The notes: generated by a model not told the origin, from the letters alone. A stretch of 64,000 bases of DNA from an uncultured Lachnospiraceae bacterium (GCA_945609985.1 CALYZQ010000001.1:24167-88166), one strand, 5' to 3'. Positions 53,128-62,566 are shown, counted from the stretch's first letter. Numbers and translations: made by a program.

Positions 53128-54045
53128 TCACTTTTCCAATGTGGTCACACAGTCCAAATTCCTCTCATAAACAGCCTTTGAAAAGCTTAGCGGCACCTCA
53201 CCATTTATCAGAATCTGTACCTTATTAACATTGGGAAGCTCCACCAGCGAATTTACAATAGAATAAATCGCCAGCTGATTTGAAACATTGTTTTCCACTT
53301 GCAGGAAATTAGCATCCATATTCACATAACAGATGCCATCCTTTGTGGTAACACCCAAAATCTTCGTATTACTGTTAATTGTAGGATAAATACCTTCCAC
53401 CTGTCCGCTTGGTCCTGCAATCATCTCTTCTACAATTAAGCGCTCCATGGACATATTGGTGGAGTAATGCTTTTCCCGATATGCCGCTATCAGCTTATCA
53501 CCCGTTTCATTGGCGAAATACAATTTTACCCGGGCAAGCTCATAGGTATTAATCTCATTACCATCATTATAAATGAACTGGTCAGCACTCATTCTTCCTA
53601 CAGCCTCACCCGCATTATCGTAAAGCTGTCTGCCTTCCACAGTCATACTCACATAATCCACACCTTCAATCTGTGTCAGTGTATTGACTAGTGCGGCTCT
53701 CACCAAAACCTCCGTATTGGGATGCAATTCCTTATACGCAGCATCCACATTGATATATGCAACTCCTCTTCGGATTTGAGCGTCCAACACCCTAAAACCA
53801 TATGCAAGCGGAGCCTTGTACTCCAGCTTATCCGATGTTGCCCCCAGGCATGCCAGCAATTCATTCAGCTGTTCATACTTTCCTGAAGTTTCTACCTGAT
53901 ATGGCTTCGTCTCCAGTTTCGTTTCTGAGTTACTGATGTAAAATATCTGATATCCTGTTTCTTCTTTCTCTTCTATCTCTCTATTGCAGGCAATAAGCCA
54001 CACAGCAGAAAGCATGAGAAATAAAATCATCACATTTTTTTTCAT
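53128..54045 (-). CDS. Lipoprotein with two GerMN-type domains
   Basis: 305 residues. The signal peptide MKKNVMILFLMLSAVWLIACNRE has lipobox L-I-A-C. Two GerMN repeats follow: QIFYISNSETKLETKPYQV... GVAYINVDAAYKEL... NTLTQIEGVDYVSMTVEGRQL, and RVKLYFANETGDKLIAAYREK... GICYVNMDANFLQ... IYSIVNSLVELPNVNKVQILINGE. GerMN domains occur in spore GerM and in lipoprotein LpqB. ATG 54045 follows AAGGGACAGATT. It is 10 bases after the histidine kinase gene and is probably a partner of the two-component system. Confidence 0.9.
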   Translation of the reverse strand: MKKNVMILFLMLSAVWLIACNREIEEKEETGYQIFYISNSETKLETKPYQVETSGKYEQLNELLACLGATSDKLEYKAPLAYGFRVLDAQIRRGVAYINVDAAYKELHPNTEVLVRAALVNTLTQIEGVDYVSMTVEGRQLYDNAGEAVGRMSADQFIYNDGNEINTYELARVKLYFANETGDKLIAAYREKHYSTNMSMERLIVEEMIAGPSGQVEGIYPTINSNTKILGVTTKDGICYVNMDANFLQVENNVSNQLAIYSIVNSLVELPNVNKVQILINGEVPLSFSKAVYERNLDCVTTLEK

Positions 54046-54055
54046 AATCTGTCCC

Positions 54056-55567
54056 TTATGCAATATATGTCAACGGTATCTTTACCACAAAGACGGAGCC
54101 TTCACCCTCCGTACTTTCCACATTGATGGTTCCCTTGTGTGCCAATACCGCACTTCTGGTGATTGCCAGTCCCAAACCTGTTCCACCGATTTCCTTGGAA
54201 TGAGATTTATCTACCCTGTAAAAACGCTCGTAAATGTGACCAAGCTCCTCCTGTGGAATTCCCATGCCGGAGTCGCTTACACGAAAGCTGAAGTACTGAT
54301 GGTCTGCATCCAGCGTCACCTTCACCCAGCCATGCTCTCTGTTGTACTTGATGGCATTCTCCACCAGATTGGTCATGACAATACTCAGCTTCACCTCGTC
54401 TACCTCTGCCACTACAGGGCGCATGCTCTCAAATACCACCTCCACATCCTTTTTCCTTGCAAGAGGGCGTAAACGCTTTAATATCAGTTCCGTCAGATGA
54501 TTGATATCCAAAGCTGCGATATTTAGAGCCTGTGCCTTTTTATCCATCTTCACAAGTGCAAGTAAATCTGTAATAATCTGATTTTCCCTGTCAATCTCCG
54601 AAGCCATATCTTCCATAAATTCCCGATATAGCTCTGCCGGAACATCTTCCTGGGAAAGCAGGGATTCTGCCAACACCTTTATGGAAGCCATCGGTGTTTT
54701 CAATTCATGGGACACATTCGCCACAAATTCCTGTCTGGAATCATCCAACACCTTCATACGCCCCAGAAGTTGATTAAAAGCATCCGCAATCCGCTCGGTT
54801 TCAATATAGTCCGGCACAGATATTTCTTTATCACTGTAGCCTTCCTTCACTTCGTTTATGGACAAGGTTATCTTATGGAACGGTCGGGTCAACACACCCG
54901 ATAAGACAATTGCCAGCGAAATGATAATCACTACCAGAATTAGTTCCAAAATATCTGCCTTTCGGTTCATCTTGTCCAATGTAGCAACAATATTTTCACC
55001 GGTAACACTGGTAAGCATAACTCCCACAATCTCTCCTGATGCCGCCTTGTTACTGTTTTTTCCGCTGTCATCAGCGTTTCTTATTGTGCGGACAATAGGA
55101 GTCGTCATTTCAATATAGCCATGTTCTTTGTCATAATGGGAAGAATTCTGACCCAGGAAACACTTAAGCACCTCTTCGGAAATAATAATTTTCCCCTCAC
55201 TGATACCATATGTATCCTTAATAACCTTGTAATTGTTGTTGATGATCAAAACGCGGCCCTCATAAAGGCTGGACAGCATCTCCAATTCCGCATTTATCAC
55301 TTCTTTAGAAGTTTGAAAGCTCTGCTCCTTCGACTGGTAATTGGTCAGATAATTGTTACTAATCAAATGATTAGCCAATACCATCAGCTGATTCTGAACT
55401 GTAGCAATACGCTGTTCCACCGCCTGTTCTTCATAATTGTTCATGATACCATATCGCAGACAGACGGCCGGAACGATACCTGCCAACATCACAATTACAA
55501 AAATGCGAAGGCGCAGACTTTTTAAGAATATGATTGTTTTAATCCTGTAACCAATTTTGCTTAACAT
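54056..55567 (-). CDS. Sensor histidine kinase (WalK/PhoR type)
   Basis: 503 residues. An N-terminal span LRLRIFVIVMLAGIVPAVCL is followed by a 140-residue extracellular sensor, a second span ILELILVVIIISLAIVLSGVL and a HAMP linker. HisKA carries the phospho-His in QEFVANVSHELKTPMASIKVLAE. HATPase has VMTNLVENAIKYN, VSDSGMGIPQEELGHIYERFYRVDKSHSKEIGGTGLGLAI. The start is uncertain: GTG 55573 lies 6 nt behind AAGG, while ATG 55567 is 12 nt away. It is 15 bases after the response regulator. Confidence 0.92.
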   Translation of the reverse strand: MLSKIGYRIKTIIFLKSLRLRIFVIVMLAGIVPAVCLRYGIMNNYEEQAVEQRIATVQNQLMVLANHLISNNYLTNYQSKEQSFQTSKEVINAELEMLSSLYEGRVLIINNNYKVIKDTYGISEGKIIISEEVLKCFLGQNSSHYDKEHGYIEMTTPIVRTIRNADDSGKNSNKAASGEIVGVMLTSVTGENIVATLDKMNRKADILELILVVIIISLAIVLSGVLTRPFHKITLSINEVKEGYSDKEISVPDYIETERIADAFNQLLGRMKVLDDSRQEFVANVSHELKTPMASIKVLAESLLSQEDVPAELYREFMEDMASEIDRENQIITDLLALVKMDKKAQALNIAALDINHLTELILKRLRPLARKKDVEVVFESMRPVVAEVDEVKLSIVMTNLVENAIKYNREHGWVKVTLDADHQYFSFRVSDSGMGIPQEELGHIYERFYRVDKSHSKEIGGTGLGLAITRSAVLAHKGTINVESTEGEGSVFVVKIPLTYIA

Positions 55568-55581
55568 ATGCACAAATAACC

Positions 55582-56277
55582 TTATACGTTTAGGAAGTAA
55601 TAACCCACACCCCACTTCGTGTGTACGTATTTGGGATCACTGGGATTCTCCTCAATTTTTTCACGCAGACGGCGGATATGGACATCCACGGTACGCACAT
55701 CTCCCGGATAGTCCGTTCCCCATACCAGCTTAAGCAGATTTTCTCTGCTGTATACCTTGTTGGGATTGAGCATTAGAAGTTCAAGCACTTCAAATTCCTT
55801 GGCAGTCAGACTGATTTCCCTGCCCAAAATGTATACTCTTCTGTCCTCACACTCTAAGCGCACATCGCCATTCTCAATGATTTTAGCCGCATCTTTTGAA
55901 TTCTTCTGCGGCTCAATGCGGCGCATAATCGCTTTGATGCGAGCCTTTACCTCCAGAATATTAAAGGGCTTTGTTATGTAATCATCAGCTCCGTATTCCA
56001 GGCCTAAGATTTTATCCATATCCTCTCCCTTTGCAGTAAGAATGATAATCGGAACATTTGAGAATTCACGAATCTGCTGACAAACCTCAAAGCCTGTCAG
56101 CTTGGGAAGCATTACATCCAACAAAATAATATCATATTGATTCTCTCTGGCATATGCAAGTGCCTCTTCGCCGTCATATGCACAATCCACCTGCATATCG
56201 TCCTGTTCTAAGCTGAAACGGATTCCCTTTACAATCAGCTTCTCATCATCCACCACCAATACTCTTTTACCCGCCAT
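55582..56277 (-). CDS. OmpR/PhoB-family response regulator (WalR-like)
   Basis: 231 residues. The receiver has acidic DDE near residue 11, the phospho-Asp in YDIILLDVMLPKLTGFEVC, and K in DDYITKPFNILEV. The winged-helix output domain is ISLTAKEFEVLELLMLNPNKVYSRENLLKLVWGTDYPGDVRTVDVHIRRLREKIEENPSDPKYVHTKWGVGYYFL. It pairs with the following kinase. ATG 56277 is 21 bases after comEA. Closest in style to WalR, but the usual walH/walI/walJ neighbours are absent. Confidence 0.94.
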   Translation of the reverse strand: MAGKRVLVVDDEKLIVKGIRFSLEQDDMQVDCAYDGEEALAYARENQYDIILLDVMLPKLTGFEVCQQIREFSNVPIIILTAKGEDMDKILGLEYGADDYITKPFNILEVKARIKAIMRRIEPQKNSKDAAKIIENGDVRLECEDRRVYILGREISLTAKEFEVLELLMLNPNKVYSRENLLKLVWGTDYPGDVRTVDVHIRRLREKIEENPSDPKYVHTKWGVGYYFLNV

Positions 56278-56298
56278 AGTCTCTTCTCTCCCTTTTTG

Positions 56299-56898
56299 TT
56301 ATTCCACAACAATCTGATCACAAATTCTTTGGTATATACTTTCCTTGATACCGCTCACCTGCATAATATCTTCTTTGCGCAAGAATTTACCATGCTTCTC
56401 CCTGTAAGCAATGATATCCTTCGCTCTGGAGCTGCCGATACCGGGCAGAGTACACAACACTTCCTGCGTTGCAGTATTGATATTTACTACCGCACTGCCA
56501 CCCTGCATCAGAGCCTGCTTAAGCAGTCTGCCTTCCTCAACATCCGGAATGTAGAGCTGTTCCCCATCTGTAAGAAGTGCAGCAAGATTCACATAATTCT
56601 CACCGGCGTTCTTCGCGAAGCCGCCCGCCGCCAAAACCGCATCCTCTCTGCGGCTTCCCTCAGGAAGCTGCACCACCCCGGGGTTCATAACAGCTCCGCA
56701 CACGTGAACGTAAATCGTCTGCTCTGTCTCATCCGGCAATATACCGTCCGTGCCTGCAGCTTCCACATTCTGTGCCATTTCCTCTCCCTGTTCTAAAACG
56801 GGAAGGGAGATAACCTTATCCTGCACCCTGCAGCCACCAAACAGCAGACCGCCCAAAACCAACGTCATGACATATCCATATCTTCTTTTTATCTTCAT
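56299..56898 (-). CDS. comEA: ComEA-type DNA receptor with SLBB and helix-hairpin-helix domains
   Basis: 199 residues. The N-terminal hydrophobic segment VMTLVLGGLLFGGCRVQD ends in a possible lipobox (F-G-G-C). An SLBB domain follows (TIYVHVCGAVMNPGVVQLPEGSRREDAVLAAGGFAKNAG, LLTDGEQLYIPD). Then come two helix-hairpin-helix motifs (VNINTATQEVLCTLPGIGSSRAKDIIAYREKHGKFLRKEDIMQVSGI). ComEA binds double-stranded DNA at the cell surface for uptake. The second ATG (56898) has the better-spaced AAAGG. First gene of the run that ends in comEC. Confidence 0.93.
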   Translation of the reverse strand: MKIKRRYGYVMTLVLGGLLFGGCRVQDKVISLPVLEQGEEMAQNVEAAGTDGILPDETEQTIYVHVCGAVMNPGVVQLPEGSRREDAVLAAGGFAKNAGENYVNLAALLTDGEQLYIPDVEEGRLLKQALMQGGSAVVNINTATQEVLCTLPGIGSSRAKDIIAYREKHGKFLRKEDIMQVSGIKESIYQRICDQIVVE

Positions 56899-57001
56899 CA
56901 TAGTCCTTTCTCTCCGGCACTCGCCAAAGACAAAGGATTGCCTCTCTATGCTGACATTTTCATTGTAAAATAATTACAAAAGTTTTACAAGTAAGATTTT
57001 A

Positions 57002-57433
57002 CTATTTCCACTTAAAAATAAGAATCCCTGCAATGGCCACCGCCATACCCACTGCTTTGCGCCACTCGAAGGGCTGCTTATCTACTCCGAACCAGCCAAA
57101 CAGCTCAATGATATATGCCACCAGAAGCTGAGCCACTACAATAAGCATAACTGCCTTTGCCGGTCCCAACACTTCCATACTCTTTATTACTGTAAATGTA
57201 ATGAACGCTCCTATGGCACCACCAAGCAGCATATACTTGGGTTGTACGGAAAACACCTTAAGCAGATTCCCTCTCTCGGTAAGTAACCATGCCGACAAAC
57301 ATACGAACAGCGCACTAAGCTGCACAAATGAGCTTGCCGCCCAGATACCGGAATCCTTGGTAACCTGTGTGTTAAATACCCCCTGAATACTCATAAGCGC
57401 ACCGGATATAATAGCAATCAAAAAACCAATCAT
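57002..57433 (-). CDS. Small DMT-superfamily transporter (YdcZ/DUF606 type)
   Basis: 143 residues, five hydrophobic segments (MIGFLIAIISGALMSIQGVFNTQV, SSFVQLSALFVCLSAWLL, YMLLGGAIGAFITFTVIKSM, AKAVMLIVVAQLLVAYIIELF, AVGMAVAIAGILIF). This is the half-size drug/metabolite transporter type, which works as a dimer. Substrate unknown. ATG 57433 lies 8 nt after GGTGG; the track start is a GTG. Downstream of the orphan solute-binding protein gene. Confidence 0.85.
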   Translation of the reverse strand: MIGFLIAIISGALMSIQGVFNTQVTKDSGIWAASSFVQLSALFVCLSAWLLTERGNLLKVFSVQPKYMLLGGAIGAFITFTVIKSMEVLGPAKAVMLIVVAQLLVAYIIELFGWFGVDKQPFEWRKAVGMAVAIAGILIFKWK

Positions 57434-57495
57434 GGTAAACACCACCTTTCTAAAGGTAGTATCTCCACCATGACCGGTCTCTTATTCAAATAATT

Positions 57496-58887
57496 TTATT
57501 GTATAATCTGAGTGGAAATCTGTTCCGACAATTCCTCCAACAGTGGTGTGACTACTTCACCATTCCAAACCTTAGCAAAAAGTGCTTCCATCTGTAACCA
57601 TAAATTACCGATTTCCATCATCTTGGGAAGAGATATGCTGTTTGCATACTCTAACATACATATTTGCAACGCACCATTATCCTGATTAATCTTAACGTTT
57701 GAAGCTACCTTACCCGTTCTCTCATAAAGTTCTCCGGCGTATTCATCCACCAAAAAAGCCGCAAATTTATTGGCAAGCTCTTTGTGTTCGGAATAACTGT
57801 TTACCGCAACCACATTTGTTACAGACAAAGAACGGCTTGCAAGCATCTTATTGATATTTGGCATAACTGCTACACCATAATCGTGAGTAAATACACCATC
57901 AGCCTTTGCCTGCTCAACACGCCTGATTGCATCAGTACCGCCTATGGTAAATACAATTCTTCCGTTGACAAAATCATCCATTACCGACTCATAGGTAACA
58001 GTATCCGATTCTATGGAGAAGAACTGATTTAATGCCTGATATACCTTAAGACATGCTACAGTCTGGTCACTTACAATTTGAATACTGGATTCATCATCAC
58101 CGGTATCCGAACCGATTACCAGATAGTTACCCACAATCCAAAAGTTATGAAAAATGTCAGAAACATCCCACTTCATAACACCTTCCACGCCTTCGGGTAC
58201 GTCGAAGCTGTCTGCAATGGTGAGCAAATCCTCTACTGTCGTAGGAATTGCTTTTGCAAAATACTCTGCAGTCTTTTCAGCTACCAATGCCTCATCCAGC
58301 ACAGCACCTTCATCAGTTCCCTCAGCCGCTGCACCATCCTCTGCATTGGCAAGCGCCTTATGAGCCTGCTGTGTAGCCCACTCATAAAGATAAGTCTCGT
58401 TATACAGAAGGACGCTGGTGTCATAGCTTAATGGATACGCCACCTTTTTTCCTTTATATGTTACGGAATCCAGAGCCGTCTTTAAAAAATTCTGCTCATT
58501 ACAGACTCCCTTCACATCCTTGATTTCCTCGGTAAGTCCTGCCAGATACGCCTTCTCCAGCGCATCATTACTTATGATAAAGGCATCCGGTATCTGTTCC
58601 GAATGAAGGGATGCGTTGTTAAGTTCTCCCAGATAATTGCTGTCGGAAGCCATGATGGGGATGACACGCACATCCTCTTTCTCTCCGAAGGCAACTGCCG
58701 CACTGTTGATATAGCTTGTCATACTGTCGTCAGCGTACCAGAAATAAATAGTTTCCTTCTTGTTAAAAAGCGAAGTGATATCAATCTCTTCCTCAGGGTT
58801 TTGAATCCCCCTTTTGCCCGCAAAGATAGCACCCACAACAATAAGTGCAATTACCGCCACGGCAAAAAAACGTCTCTTAATATGCAT
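57496..58887 (-). CDS. Extracellular solute-binding protein, family 1-like, membrane-anchored
   Basis: 463 residues. The N-terminal anchor is MHIKRRFFAVAVIALIVVGAIFAGKRG, without a lipobox Cys. The fold is MalE-like: TIYFWYADDSMTSYINSAAVAFGEKEDVRVIPI, DAFIISNDALEKAYLAGL, VAYPLSYDTSVLLYNETYL, FVNGRIVFTIGGTDAIRRV. A low-complexity Ala/Glu insertion (NAEDGAAAEGTDEGAVLDEAL) interrupts the domain. No ABC permease or ATPase gene is nearby, so it is an orphan receptor. It is 9 bases after argD, possibly the same transcript. Confidence 0.85.
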   Translation of the reverse strand: MHIKRRFFAVAVIALIVVGAIFAGKRGIQNPEEEIDITSLFNKKETIYFWYADDSMTSYINSAAVAFGEKEDVRVIPIMASDSNYLGELNNASLHSEQIPDAFIISNDALEKAYLAGLTEEIKDVKGVCNEQNFLKTALDSVTYKGKKVAYPLSYDTSVLLYNETYLYEWATQQAHKALANAEDGAAAEGTDEGAVLDEALVAEKTAEYFAKAIPTTVEDLLTIADSFDVPEGVEGVMKWDVSDIFHNFWIVGNYLVIGSDTGDDESSIQIVSDQTVACLKVYQALNQFFSIESDTVTYESVMDDFVNGRIVFTIGGTDAIRRVEQAKADGVFTHDYGVAVMPNINKMLASRSLSVTNVVAVNSYSEHKELANKFAAFLVDEYAGELYERTGKVASNVKINQDNGALQICMLEYANSISLPKMMEIGNLWLQMEALFAKVWNGEVVTPLLEELSEQISTQIIQ

Positions 58888-58896
58888 AACTGCTCC

Positions 58897-60081
58897 TTAA
58901 ATACACTCTTCCAAAATAGCTGCCATATCATCAATGTTTTCTTTGGTAATGATAAGAGGGGGAACAAAACGGATAATGTTTGTTCCTGCATTAATCAATA
59001 ATAAGCCTTTTTCAAGTGCCTTAGTAATGATATCTCCTACAGGGCGGTCAAACACCAGTCCCTGCATAAAGCCTACGCCGCGTCGCTCTGTAATGCAGTC
59101 ATACTTTGCCACAAACTCATCCAGACGCTTGGTAAGATAAGGTGCAACCTCTCTTACATTTTCAATTACCTTCAAATCCTCAAACAAATCAAACACCTTT
59201 GCAGATGCAGCTGTCGCAAGCGGATTTCCTCCGTAGGTGGTTCCGTGGTCACCGCTGGTAAGGGATTTCTGTGCCACTTCTTCTGTCATCATAAATGCGC
59301 CCATAGGAATTCCACAGCCCAGAGCCTTTGCAGAGGTCATGATATCCGGTTTCACCTGATAACGCTGCCAAGCATACATATAGCCCGTTCTGCCCATGCC
59401 GCACTGTACTTCATCAAAGATTAACAGAATATCCTTTTCATCACAAAGAGCACGTACCTTCTTTAAAAATTCCTCAGTTGCAGGGAGTAAGCCACCCTCA
59501 CCCTGTACAGGCTCCATAATGATGGCACAGGTCTTATCCGTCACCTGGGAAAGTACACTGTCAAAATCATTCAACTCCGCAAATTTCACATTGCCTATAA
59601 GGGGCTCAAAAGCCTCACGGTACTTGGGATTACCGGTTACCGCCAAGGCTCCCATGGTTCTTCCGTGGAAGGAATGATTCATGGCAATGATTTCATGGTC
59701 GGTGGTACCGTCCTTCAAATAAGCATACTTGCGGGCTGCCTTGATAGCACCCTCCATAGCCTCCGCACCGGAGTTGGTAAAGAACACCCTGTCCATACCG
59801 GAAGCCTTCTTAATTTTCTTTGCTGCCTCAATAGCAGGTACATTGTAATAATAATTGGAGGTGTGAATCAGCTTGTCAATCTGGCCCTTCACCGCATCAT
59901 TGTATTCCTTGTTATTGTAGCCCAAAGCAAACACTGCGATTCCTGCCACAAAATCCAGATACTTCTTGCCCTCCATGTCATAGAGGTACACACCATCACC
60001 CTTGTCAAGCACTATCTGATACCGATTGTAGGTATGAAGCAGGGATGCCTCTGCCTCTTCTATATATTCTTTCATATTCAT
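58897..60081 (-). CDS. argD: Acetylornithine aminotransferase
   Basis: 394 residues, PLP-dependent class III aminotransferase making acetylornithine from the semialdehyde. Features are YLYDMEGKKYLDFVAGIAVFALGYNN, FFTNSGAEAMEGAIKAARKY, MNHSFHGRTMGALAVTG, LLIFDEVQCGMGRTG and the PLP lysine in MTSAKALGCGIPMGAFM. The start ATG 60081 follows GGAGGACAAAAAC; the track start is 57 bases too early. argB and argJ lie upstream but are separated by an unrelated lipoprotein gene and a terminator. Confidence 0.93.
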   Translation of the reverse strand: MNMKEYIEEAEASLLHTYNRYQIVLDKGDGVYLYDMEGKKYLDFVAGIAVFALGYNNKEYNDAVKGQIDKLIHTSNYYYNVPAIEAAKKIKKASGMDRVFFTNSGAEAMEGAIKAARKYAYLKDGTTDHEIIAMNHSFHGRTMGALAVTGNPKYREAFEPLIGNVKFAELNDFDSVLSQVTDKTCAIIMEPVQGEGGLLPATEEFLKKVRALCDEKDILLIFDEVQCGMGRTGYMYAWQRYQVKPDIMTSAKALGCGIPMGAFMMTEEVAQKSLTSGDHGTTYGGNPLATAASAKVFDLFEDLKVIENVREVAPYLTKRLDEFVAKYDCITERRGVGFMQGLVFDRPVGDIITKALEKGLLLINAGTNIIRFVPPLIITKENIDDMAAILEECI

Positions 60082-60190
60082 GTTTTTGTCCTCCAATATC
60101 CATGACTCCCAACGCTTCCCTTTCACGCAGGACATCATTGTATTGTTTCATTGTAACATGCCTAAATTTACGGGTCAAGGAGCAGATTAC

Positions 60191-60222
60191 AAAAAGGGCC
60201 GCTCAATGCAGCCCTTTCACTA
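60191..60222 (-). terminator. Terminator after the large lipoprotein gene
   Basis: On the minus strand GGGCTGC-ATTGA-GCGGCCC, 7 bp with one G-U, then TTTTTGTAAT. It starts at the stop codon and separates argD from the upstream genes. Confidence 0.7.
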
Positions 60223-62490
60223 TTTTCTCTCATTCAAATATAACTGTACCCTGTTGTCAATAACCTTTGCCACATCCTCAGCACTCTTTCCACCTGCAAA
60301 AAAGGCATCCAATTCCTCTTCCAATATGGCACGCAATTTATCATCCGCAAGTGGCTTCGCCACACACTGCTCCATGTATGCATTAAAATCCTCTATGTAA
60401 GTAGTACCATCCTTTTTTAAGAATATCTCCCTTACGCCTCCATCCTCATGTATCTTTGCGGTTCCGTCTTCTTCATAAATTACATCTTCATTATTCACCG
60501 CATTTCTCTTTACACCGCATAATTCCACATACTGCTGCCCATCTTCACTAAGTATATATTCCAAAAATGAAGCAATCGCCTCTTTGTCCGAAGCATTTAC
60601 ACTTACCGCTAAAACTCCGTCCGTTTCCAGGTAACTACCATGCTTTTCATAAGTAGGAAATCCAACTATGTTCATATCCTCCCCCAAACGTTTGGCGAAG
60701 CTCTCATAATTAGAAAAAGACATAATGTATTGAATCGTGGCTAGACTCTCTCTTTTCTTGAGACTTTCTAAGTCTTCTCCCATAACAAGATACTTGTCCA
60801 ACTGATGTTCTTGTAAATAGGTTAAAAGAGAAACAAATTCCTCTGATTCGAACTTACTAATACCGTTCTCCCAATCAATATAAGGCACAGACAAAGGATT
60901 ATATATCAGCATGTAAAAAGCCTGTGCATATCCTTGTGCCGGCAAAATCGTTTTTACCTCTTTTTCCCTGGCACACTCAAACATACCCTGTAAATCCCAA
61001 TTTCCTTCGTTCCATACATCTGAATATGTTACCAACGTACGACTAGATACCTGCGTAGGGATACCTAACAGTCTCCCATCCACCGTTCCCAATTCCAGTG
61101 TACCAGGCCACAATGCATTCAAGGTATCCTCTGATATAAGCTCCCTTAAATCAAGCAAGCTTTCCTTCGGTAATTTATTTAAATCCTCACAGGATACAAA
61201 CAATAAGTCTAGGCAATTTTCTCCAACAATCTCAGCCATAACTCTTGTTTTATAGGCATCCTCCTGCCCCTTGTCAGCCTTTTCATATGTAACTTTACAC
61301 AAAGGGTTTCTTCTGGAATAATCTGCTGCACATCCCTGCACCAGATTATAGCTTCCCCCTGATATATCCACAATACGGATATCGCTGGCATCGCTTATAC
61401 GCTCTCCCAAAACCATTATCATATCTTCTTCCTGAGCAACAACCCGTAAGACAGGAGTTCCGTCTTCCCTAAACGTCATGGCCTCCAATTGATTAGCATG
61501 AATACCGTTATCTTTTAGCGATAAAAAAACTTCCCTTTCTCCGCTTATGACATTCCACTTAACCAATTTTTCTCCCAGGCAATAATATATGTGATAGCCT
61601 CTCATTGCAAGAATTTTTTTATAGTCCAAAGAGGAAAACTCACACAACACACACTCTTGTTTAGCATCCACATCATACCATACAAGCTGCACCGTCCCCT
61701 GTTCGTTATTCACCTTAGGGAAGACAAGCATTCCATCATCGGAATGTATCGGCTCCTGCAGTGCACCTTCCTCACCATACGGAGCTGACATAAGCTCTTG
61801 TCCCTTATGGTCTGCAATATAGAGTACTCCATCACTTCTTGTATAGCAATTACCCGCTTTATCAATGATACAATCTGATATGGGGTTTATTATGTTTTCC
61901 TTTTTATCAAAAAGCCCTTTCCCTTCATAAAAAGTAAACATGTCCGATTCTGTCACTTTTTCTCCCGACATATCCAATGTCAATAAACGGCAGGTATCTG
62001 CTATAAACTGACCGCTATCCTTTAATGCAAATCCCAGCAATTGAAGCGTATACTGTCCCTCATCCGTAATATCCATGTCTGCAATATATTCCACCGCTAA
62101 TAAGTCTGTAGAATTCATTATAGGCACTGTGGTTTTCGTACCCTCCATCCCATTCACATCAAATGCATATAATGATATCTCAACATCTTCTGATGCAAAC
62201 CATTGTAAATCGTAAAAATAACCATCTCGCACATCAAAAATATGCTGTATCATCACATCCACATCCTGTGAAATATCGTGCTCCCACTCCTTGAACTCAA
62301 CAACGGATAATTTATTATCTTCTCCGATATCTTCCTTCATTATCATCTTCTGATTCCCCCAATCAAAAGAAAACGCCTCGCTATCGACTTCACTTACCTG
62401 CACTTGTTCCGGCACTTTTTCTCTATTACATCCCCCGCAAAAAAGTACGGATAAAAGAACCAATGCCATACTGCATAACTTTTTGAACAT
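60220..62490 (-). CDS. Large lipoprotein: solute-binding domain with N-terminal beta-propeller-like region
   Basis: 756 residues. The signal MFKKLCSMALVLLSVLFCGGCNREK has lipobox C-G-G-C. The first 400 residues look like a propeller of repeated beta strands (VDVMIQHIFDVRDGYFYDLQWF, CYTRSDGVLYIADHKGQELM, LVWYDVDAKQECVLCEFSSL). The rest resembles a family 1 solute-binding protein (VMAEIVGENCLDLLFVSCEDLNKLPKESLLDLREL, ILPAQGYAQAFYMLIYN, MNIVGFPTYEKHGSYLETDGVLAVSVNASDKEAIASFLEYILSEDGQQYVE). No transporter genes are nearby. It sits between argB and argD and is more A+T-rich than they are. Confidence 0.83.
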   Translation of the reverse strand: MFKKLCSMALVLLSVLFCGGCNREKVPEQVQVSEVDSEAFSFDWGNQKMIMKEDIGEDNKLSVVEFKEWEHDISQDVDVMIQHIFDVRDGYFYDLQWFASEDVEISLYAFDVNGMEGTKTTVPIMNSTDLLAVEYIADMDITDEGQYTLQLLGFALKDSGQFIADTCRLLTLDMSGEKVTESDMFTFYEGKGLFDKKENIINPISDCIIDKAGNCYTRSDGVLYIADHKGQELMSAPYGEEGALQEPIHSDDGMLVFPKVNNEQGTVQLVWYDVDAKQECVLCEFSSLDYKKILAMRGYHIYYCLGEKLVKWNVISGEREVFLSLKDNGIHANQLEAMTFREDGTPVLRVVAQEEDMIMVLGERISDASDIRIVDISGGSYNLVQGCAADYSRRNPLCKVTYEKADKGQEDAYKTRVMAEIVGENCLDLLFVSCEDLNKLPKESLLDLRELISEDTLNALWPGTLELGTVDGRLLGIPTQVSSRTLVTYSDVWNEGNWDLQGMFECAREKEVKTILPAQGYAQAFYMLIYNPLSVPYIDWENGISKFESEEFVSLLTYLQEHQLDKYLVMGEDLESLKKRESLATIQYIMSFSNYESFAKRLGEDMNIVGFPTYEKHGSYLETDGVLAVSVNASDKEAIASFLEYILSEDGQQYVELCGVKRNAVNNEDVIYEEDGTAKIHEDGGVREIFLKKDGTTYIEDFNAYMEQCVAKPLADDKLRAILEEELDAFFAGGKSAEDVAKVIDNRVQLYLNERK

Positions 62491-62566
62491 ATTATTTACC
62501 TCGAAATCAAATCATTTACATATAAATTATATCATGCATATAGGAATGTTCAATCTTTCTTCAAAT

